DNA from: Candidatus Tepidiaquacellales bacterium UBA6667
Lineage (GTDB): Bacteria > Bacteroidota > Ignavibacteria > Tepidaquicellales > Tepidaquicellaceae
Direction of reading: 5' to 3'
Assembly: GCA_002455255.1 (NCBI GenBank)
Contig: DKKL01000038.1
Span: 31,289-60,263, forward strand
Length of the DNA: 28,975 nucleotides
In this document: in pieces, positions 25,736 to 28,975 of the stretch
Layout of the letters: the number at the start of each line of letters is the position of its first letter
Numbering within the stretch: the first letter of the stretch is position 1
Notes under the pieces: model-generated
The model's database searches: none
Seen by the model: the letters and a program-made list of their open reading frames with translations, nothing else
Told to the model about the DNA's origin: nothing
Made by a program: the position numbers and the translations under genes

Positions 25736-27103
25736 GATATTCTCTAAATTTAATATACCAAGATAAATATCAAAATTCCCTTTTCTACCGTCTGTCCAGA
25801 CTGAAAAAAGTTTATCATTTGATATTATAACAGAATTGTAATCCCCCATATAATTACCTCCAACCACTATCGGATAAGGATTGAATGATGATGTGGAAAT
25901 TTTCAAATCTGAAAAATTCTGTCCTCCATTTAGAGAATAACTCAAATATGAATTTATCATAATATTTTTTTCATCTTCTCTTGAATCCTGATAAATTATA
26001 AAAATATTTCCGTTTTCATCTTCTGTAATCGCAGGTAAAAACTGATCATTTATACTATTATCATTCGTTACTTTAGATGGCATTGAAAAATTTGAATTAT
26101 TTATTTCAGATGCTGTAAAAAATATATCGGCATTGTCTTTTCCATTTTTGCCACAGTATGCTATATAAATTTTATTATACTTTTCTGAAATCAGCATAAC
26201 AGGGTCTGAATTTATTCTAACTCCAAGATTATTTGAAAATTTTATTACACTTTGTTTATCTATTTCTCTTCCGGGATTTTCAAATTCTGTTACTCTAATA
26301 TCTGTTATATAAGAAAACTCTGAATCTGATTCTATTAATCTAATTTCATTTTCTGCTGAGTAAGAAACATAAAATTTATTGTTGAAATACTTTATATTTG
26401 GAGAATCCGGATTTTTATCTGAAATTAATTTGATTTTTTTGTTTTCGCCGGACTTATCTGATATACATATGTATAATTTTTTCTCTCCTGATTCTTTTTT
26501 AATATATGTAACATATAACTTATTCTCAGTCACAAAAATTTTCGGCTTATCAAATTTTATTTTTCCTGTTTCATTAGATTCAATAAATATTTTTTTTTGT
26601 TCAGTATTGTTGATGTTTGAAATGTTTAATACGATTGAACTTAATTTATTACTGTTTCTTTCTACTGATGTAAAGTAAATATTTCCTTCATTATCCGATG
26701 TAGCATCAGGGTCAGCATATGTGTCAAATTCATTGACCAAACTTAAATTATATTCGTAAAATTTATTACCATTATCGGAAGAATAATATCCGGTTACAGT
26801 TCCCTTTTTTGTAAAATCATTGCAAAAAATAAATAGATTATTTTTTTGTGAAATAATTATTGGTTCTGAAACTCCGGGTTTAAAATTTACTCTCTTATTT
26901 GAAATAAATCCATTTTTGCTTTCGTCTTTTGTAAAATAATAACCTTTTACACCAAATTTTTTAAAATACAATTCTTCTCTCGGAGCTGTTTGCAGTCCAA
27001 GTTCAGATTCTGTCTGTGAATTATTTATAAAAATAAAAAAAATAATTCCCATTAACATAAACAGCGATAAGAAAATATATCTATATTGTTGAAAGTAATT
27101 CAA
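25727..27103 (-). CDS. Membrane-anchored or exported sialidase-like beta-propeller protein
   Basis: A 458-residue protein with one N-terminal hydrophobic segment (about 8-27), either an uncleaved anchor or signal peptide. The rest is beta-rich with Asp-box-like motifs (SSDNGNKF, SLNGGQNF) and segments such as EDENGNIFIIYQDSR and VWTDGRKGNFDIY. The last region resembles the end of the propeller in the T9SS sialidase-fold protein at 11212, but there is no sorting domain here, so it is probably held at the cell envelope. True sialidase activity cannot be claimed. Its stop overlaps the end of rdgB by 9 bases tail to tail with no intervening terminator. It is transcribed divergently from the arsenic operon. 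Confidence 0.75.
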   Translation of the reverse strand: MNYFQQYRYIFLSLFMLMGIIFFIFINNSQTESELGLQTAPREELYFKKFGVKGYYFTKDESKNGFISNKRVNFKPGVSEPIIISQKNNLFIFCNDFTKKGTVTGYYSSDNGNKFYEYNLSLVNEFDTYADPDATSDNEGNIYFTSVERNSNKLSSIVLNISNINNTEQKKIFIESNETGKIKFDKPKIFVTENKLYVTYIKKESGEKKLYICISDKSGENKKIKLISDKNPDSPNIKYFNNKFYVSYSAENEIRLIESDSEFSYITDIRVTEFENPGREIDKQSVIKFSNNLGVRINSDPVMLISEKYNKIYIAYCGKNGKDNADIFFTASEINNSNFSMPSKVTNDNSINDQFLPAITEDENGNIFIIYQDSREDEKNIMINSYLSYSLNGGQNFSDLKISTSSFNPYPIVVGGNYMGDYNSVIISNDKLFSVWTDGRKGNFDIYLGILNLENILN

Positions 27104-27183
27104 TGAATTTGTTAAAAATATTTATACAATATATTTAAATTTACAGATTAATTCAGTAGTATGAAAAAGAAATAAAAATTGTA

Positions 27184-27226
27184 TTGACATAGTGAAACAT
27201 AAATCGTATTTTTACGATATACGATA
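27184..27226 (+). promoter_or_regulatory. arsR promoter with overlapping operator
   Basis: TTGACA (27184-27189) is followed after exactly 17 bases by TATTTT (27207-27212). Over the -10 lies a perfect inverted repeat ATCGTA-tttt-TACGAT (27203-27218), and TACGATA is then directly repeated (27213-27219, 27220-27226). Binding of an ArsR dimer here would block RNA polymerase, the expected autoregulation released by arsenite. The arsR ATG is at 27235. Confidence 0.7.
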
Positions 27227-27234
27227 TAAATAAA

Positions 27235-27567
27235 ATGGCAGCACCAAAAAACGAAAAATTCAGTAAAGAACAAATTGAAATTGCAAAAATTGCAAAAGTT
27301 ATTTCTCATCCAGCAAGGATTGAAATTATAAAAACACTTGCTGAAAAAAATATGTGTATTTGTGGTGAAATTGTTGACCTTGTTCCGCTCTCTCAGTCAA
27401 CAGTATCTCAGCACTTAAAAGAATTGAAAGAAGTTGGCTTGATAAAAGGAACAATTGATGGTGTGAAATCCTGCTACTGTATTGACTGGACACAATTTGA
27501 AGAGAAAATAAATCTGTTAACAGAATATTTTAATAAACTAAAAGGACACAAAATAAAGTGTTGTTAA
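27235..27567 (+). CDS. arsR: ArsR-family metalloregulatory repressor
   Basis: A 110-residue winged-helix repressor. The HTH recognition region is about 53-71 (SQSTVSQHLKELKEVGLI). A CIC motif at Cys41-Cys43 just before it matches the metal/arsenite-binding position of ArsR proteins (ELCVCDL type). Further cysteines occur as SCYC (80, 82) and a terminal CC (109, 110), which may add ligands. It should repress this operon until As(III) binds. The operator candidate lies immediately upstream. arsM starts 20 bases after its stop. Confidence 0.9.
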   Translation: MAAPKNEKFSKEQIEIAKIAKVISHPARIEIIKTLAEKNMCICGEIVDLVPLSQSTVSQHLKELKEVGLIKGTIDGVKSCYCIDWTQFEEKINLLTEYFNKLKGHKIKCC

Positions 27568-27587
27568 AAAAAAAGGAAAACCAATTA

Positions 27588-28388
27588 ATGGAAAATTCAG
27601 AATTAAAGGAAATCGTAAAAGAAAAATACGGTGAAATTGCAAAGAAATCTTTAAAAGGAGAAGAAGCGAGTTGCTGTTCTTCATCATGTTGTGGAACTGA
27701 TGAAATATCTGATATGAGTGAAAGTTACGATCAGTTGTCGGGGTATAACCCCGACGCTGATTTAAAACTTGGTTGTGGAATTCCAACTGAGTTTGCACAG
27801 ATAAAAACAGGAGATACCGTTGTTGATCTCGGTTCAGGGGCTGGGAATGATGTTTTTATAGCCAGATCATTTACCGGAGAATCCGGTAAAGTGATTGGTA
27901 TAGACTTTACAGAAACTATGGTAGAAAAAGCAAATTTAAACAAACAAAAACTTAAATATGAAAACATTGAATTTCTTATCGGAGATATTGAGAATATCCC
28001 CTTGGATTCTAATTTTGCTGACGTTGTTATTAGCAATTGTGTATTAAATCTTGTTCCGGATAAATCTAAAGCGTTTACTGAAATTTACAGAATATTAAAA
28101 CCCGGAGCACATTTTTCAGTTTCGGATATAGTTGTTAAAGGAAATATACCAAATGATTTAAAAAAAGCGGCTGAAATGTATGCCGGATGTGTATCAGGGG
28201 CAATTGATATAAATGAATACACTTCAATTATTAAAAACAGTGGATTTACAGATGTAAAAATTCAAAAGGAACGTGAGATAGAGATACCGGATGAATCATT
28301 AAAAAAATTCTTGAGCGAAAGTGAATATAAGTCATGGCATAATTCAGGAAATAAATTAGTCAGTATAAATATTTTCGGAAAAAAATAA
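27588..28388 (+). CDS. arsM: Arsenite S-adenosylmethionine methyltransferase
   Basis: A 266-residue cytoplasmic enzyme that methylates As(III) with SAM to mono-, di- and trimethyl arsenicals. I start at the ATG 27588, which has AAGGAA 9 bases upstream; the ATG at 27558 overlaps arsR and lacks a site. Motifs: N-terminal KEKYGEIAKK, SAM-binding VVDLGSGAGND (78-88), SNCVLNLVPDK (149-159), LKPGAHFSVSDIV (170-182) and YAGCVSGAI (198-206). Cysteines at 63, 151 and 201 include the expected arsenic-binding positions, and a CC-SSS-CC cluster (29-35) is typical of bacterial ArsM. Downstream of arsR and upstream of arsC. Confidence 0.93.
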   Translation: MENSELKEIVKEKYGEIAKKSLKGEEASCCSSSCCGTDEISDMSESYDQLSGYNPDADLKLGCGIPTEFAQIKTGDTVVDLGSGAGNDVFIARSFTGESGKVIGIDFTETMVEKANLNKQKLKYENIEFLIGDIENIPLDSNFADVVISNCVLNLVPDKSKAFTEIYRILKPGAHFSVSDIVVKGNIPNDLKKAAEMYAGCVSGAIDINEYTSIIKNSGFTDVKIQKEREIEIPDESLKKFLSESEYKSWHNSGNKLVSINIFGKK

Positions 28389-28400
28389 CTTAAATTTTTT

Positions 28401-28429
28401 AAATTCCGGTAATTCCCCTGCCGGGATTT
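28401..28429 (+). other. Intercistronic hairpin between arsM and arsC
   Basis: AAATTCCGG (28401-28409) pairs with CCGGGATTT (28421-28429) with one mismatch around an 11-base loop. No T run follows, so it is a weak or partial terminator at best, or an mRNA processing/stability element. Confidence 0.35.
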
Positions 28430-28464
28430 AATATTTAGTTAACTTTAAATAATTATTTTGAGAT

Positions 28465-28893
28465 ATGAATATTTCCATTTTATTTGTTTGCATACATAAT
28501 TCAGCACGATCTCAAATTGCGGAAGCATTTATAAATAATTACTATTCGGATAAATTTAAAGCAGAATCTGCGGGAATAGTACCCGGCAATCTTAATCCTT
28601 TGGTAGTTAAAAGTTTAAATGAAATCGGAATAGATATTTCAGGGAATAAAACAAAAAGTGTAAATGATATTTTGAATACAGGTAAATCTTTTGATTATGT
28701 AATTACAGTTTGTGAAAAAGAAGCCGCAGAAAAATGTCCTGTATTTCCCGGAAATGGAATTAAACTTCAATGGTGGTTTCTTGATCCGTCAAAATTCACC
28801 GGTACTGAAAGTCAAAAACTTGAAGAAATTTCAATAGTTCGTGATGAAATAAAATCAGCGGTTGATAAATTCGTTGAAGAAATAAATTTATAA
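28465..28893 (+). CDS. arsC: Arsenate reductase, low-molecular-weight phosphatase-like (thioredoxin-type) ArsC
   Basis: A 142-residue enzyme that reduces As(V) to As(III). The phosphatase-type loop is C-IHNSA-R (Cys9 to Arg15), the resolving cysteines are Cys83 and Cys91, and the general acid region is LDPSKF (Asp107). The two downstream cysteines are 8 residues apart, one more than the Cys82/Cys89 pair of the S. aureus enzyme. It lies 76 bases after arsM on the same strand. An arsenite exporter gene was not seen and could lie beyond the right edge. Confidence 0.93.
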   Translation: MNISILFVCIHNSARSQIAEAFINNYYSDKFKAESAGIVPGNLNPLVVKSLNEIGIDISGNKTKSVNDILNTGKSFDYVITVCEKEAAEKCPVFPGNGIKLQWWFLDPSKFTGTESQKLEEISIVRDEIKSAVDKFVEEINL

Positions 28894-28933
28894 ATGAATT
28901 GAATAATTTCAATTTGTTTATAAAATTGTTTTC

Positions 28934-28975
28934 ATGACTCCGGTATATATACAGAGAATAAATGATTTCGTCGAA
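28934..28975 (+). CDS. Possible start of a further gene (partial)
   Basis: From the ATG at 28934 an open frame of 14 codons (MTPVYIQRINDFVE) runs to the edge, 40 bases after the arsC stop on the same strand. Too little is visible to name it; the frame and spacing only suggest a following gene. Confidence 0.3.
   Translation, partial: MTPVYIQRINDFVE

Noticed and set aside
27558..27587. Earlier ATG for arsM overlapping arsR
   Set aside because: The ATG at 27588 has an AAGGAA site at proper distance and begins at the conserved N-terminus; the extra ten residues are lysine-rich read-through of the arsR end.
1..28975. CRISPR arrays, tRNA/rRNA genes, insertion sequences
   Set aside because: No regularly spaced repeats, cloverleaf-like sequences with conserved T-loop, rRNA stretches or transposase motifs were seen by eye on either strand.

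Overview
The window is AT-rich bacterial chromosome, most likely from the Bacteroidota/Chlorobiota/Ignavibacteriota group. Four secreted proteins end in a type IX secretion (T9SS, Por) C-terminal sorting domain with the NYPNPFNP signature that is especially common in Ignavibacteria-like genomes. A TonB-dependent receptor and a periplasmic-propeller (Reg_prop/Y_Y_Y) histidine kinase fit the same group. No rRNA, tRNA, CRISPR array, insertion sequence or prophage was seen.

Layout. (1) 1-1543, minus: a DnaQ-type exonuclease fused to a UvrC-like GIY-YIG nuclease, cut by the window edge. (2) 1827-8253, plus: a compact run of two parvulin-type periplasmic foldases (one a lipoprotein, one SurA-like), a membrane-anchored VWA-like protein and a secreted T9SS propeller protein, ending at a bidirectional terminator. 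(3) 8314-15549, minus: a secreted subtilisin-family protease and a sialidase-fold T9SS protein 6 bp apart, an inverted repeat, a FecA-like TonB receptor and a small exported protein. (4) 15652-21431, plus: a 1002-residue sensor histidine kinase, its LuxR/NarL-type response regulator, an FG-GAP/ASPIC-UnbV T9SS protein and a small translationally coupled protein, ending at a strong terminator. (5) 21563-25735, plus: two half-transporters that form an asymmetric heterodimeric ABC exporter, then RdgB. (6) 25727-27103, minus: a membrane-anchored beta-propeller protein that overlaps rdgB tail to tail. (7) 27235-28893, plus: an arsenic cluster, arsR-arsM-arsC.

The most interesting signal is a perfect 16-bp palindrome, TCTCATATATATGAGA, found twice and flanking the two-component operon. 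One copy lies in the divergent promoter region before the kinase and the TonB-receptor side; the other lies directly after the response regulator and before the FG-GAP/ASPIC-UnbV gene. I propose it is the operator of the LuxR-type regulator, tying kinase, regulator, secreted calcium-binding propeller and possibly TonB receptor into one surface sensing or uptake regulon. A second clear regulatory site is a palindrome plus direct repeat over the arsR promoter.

Gene functions come from motif recognition by eye; no database search was run.
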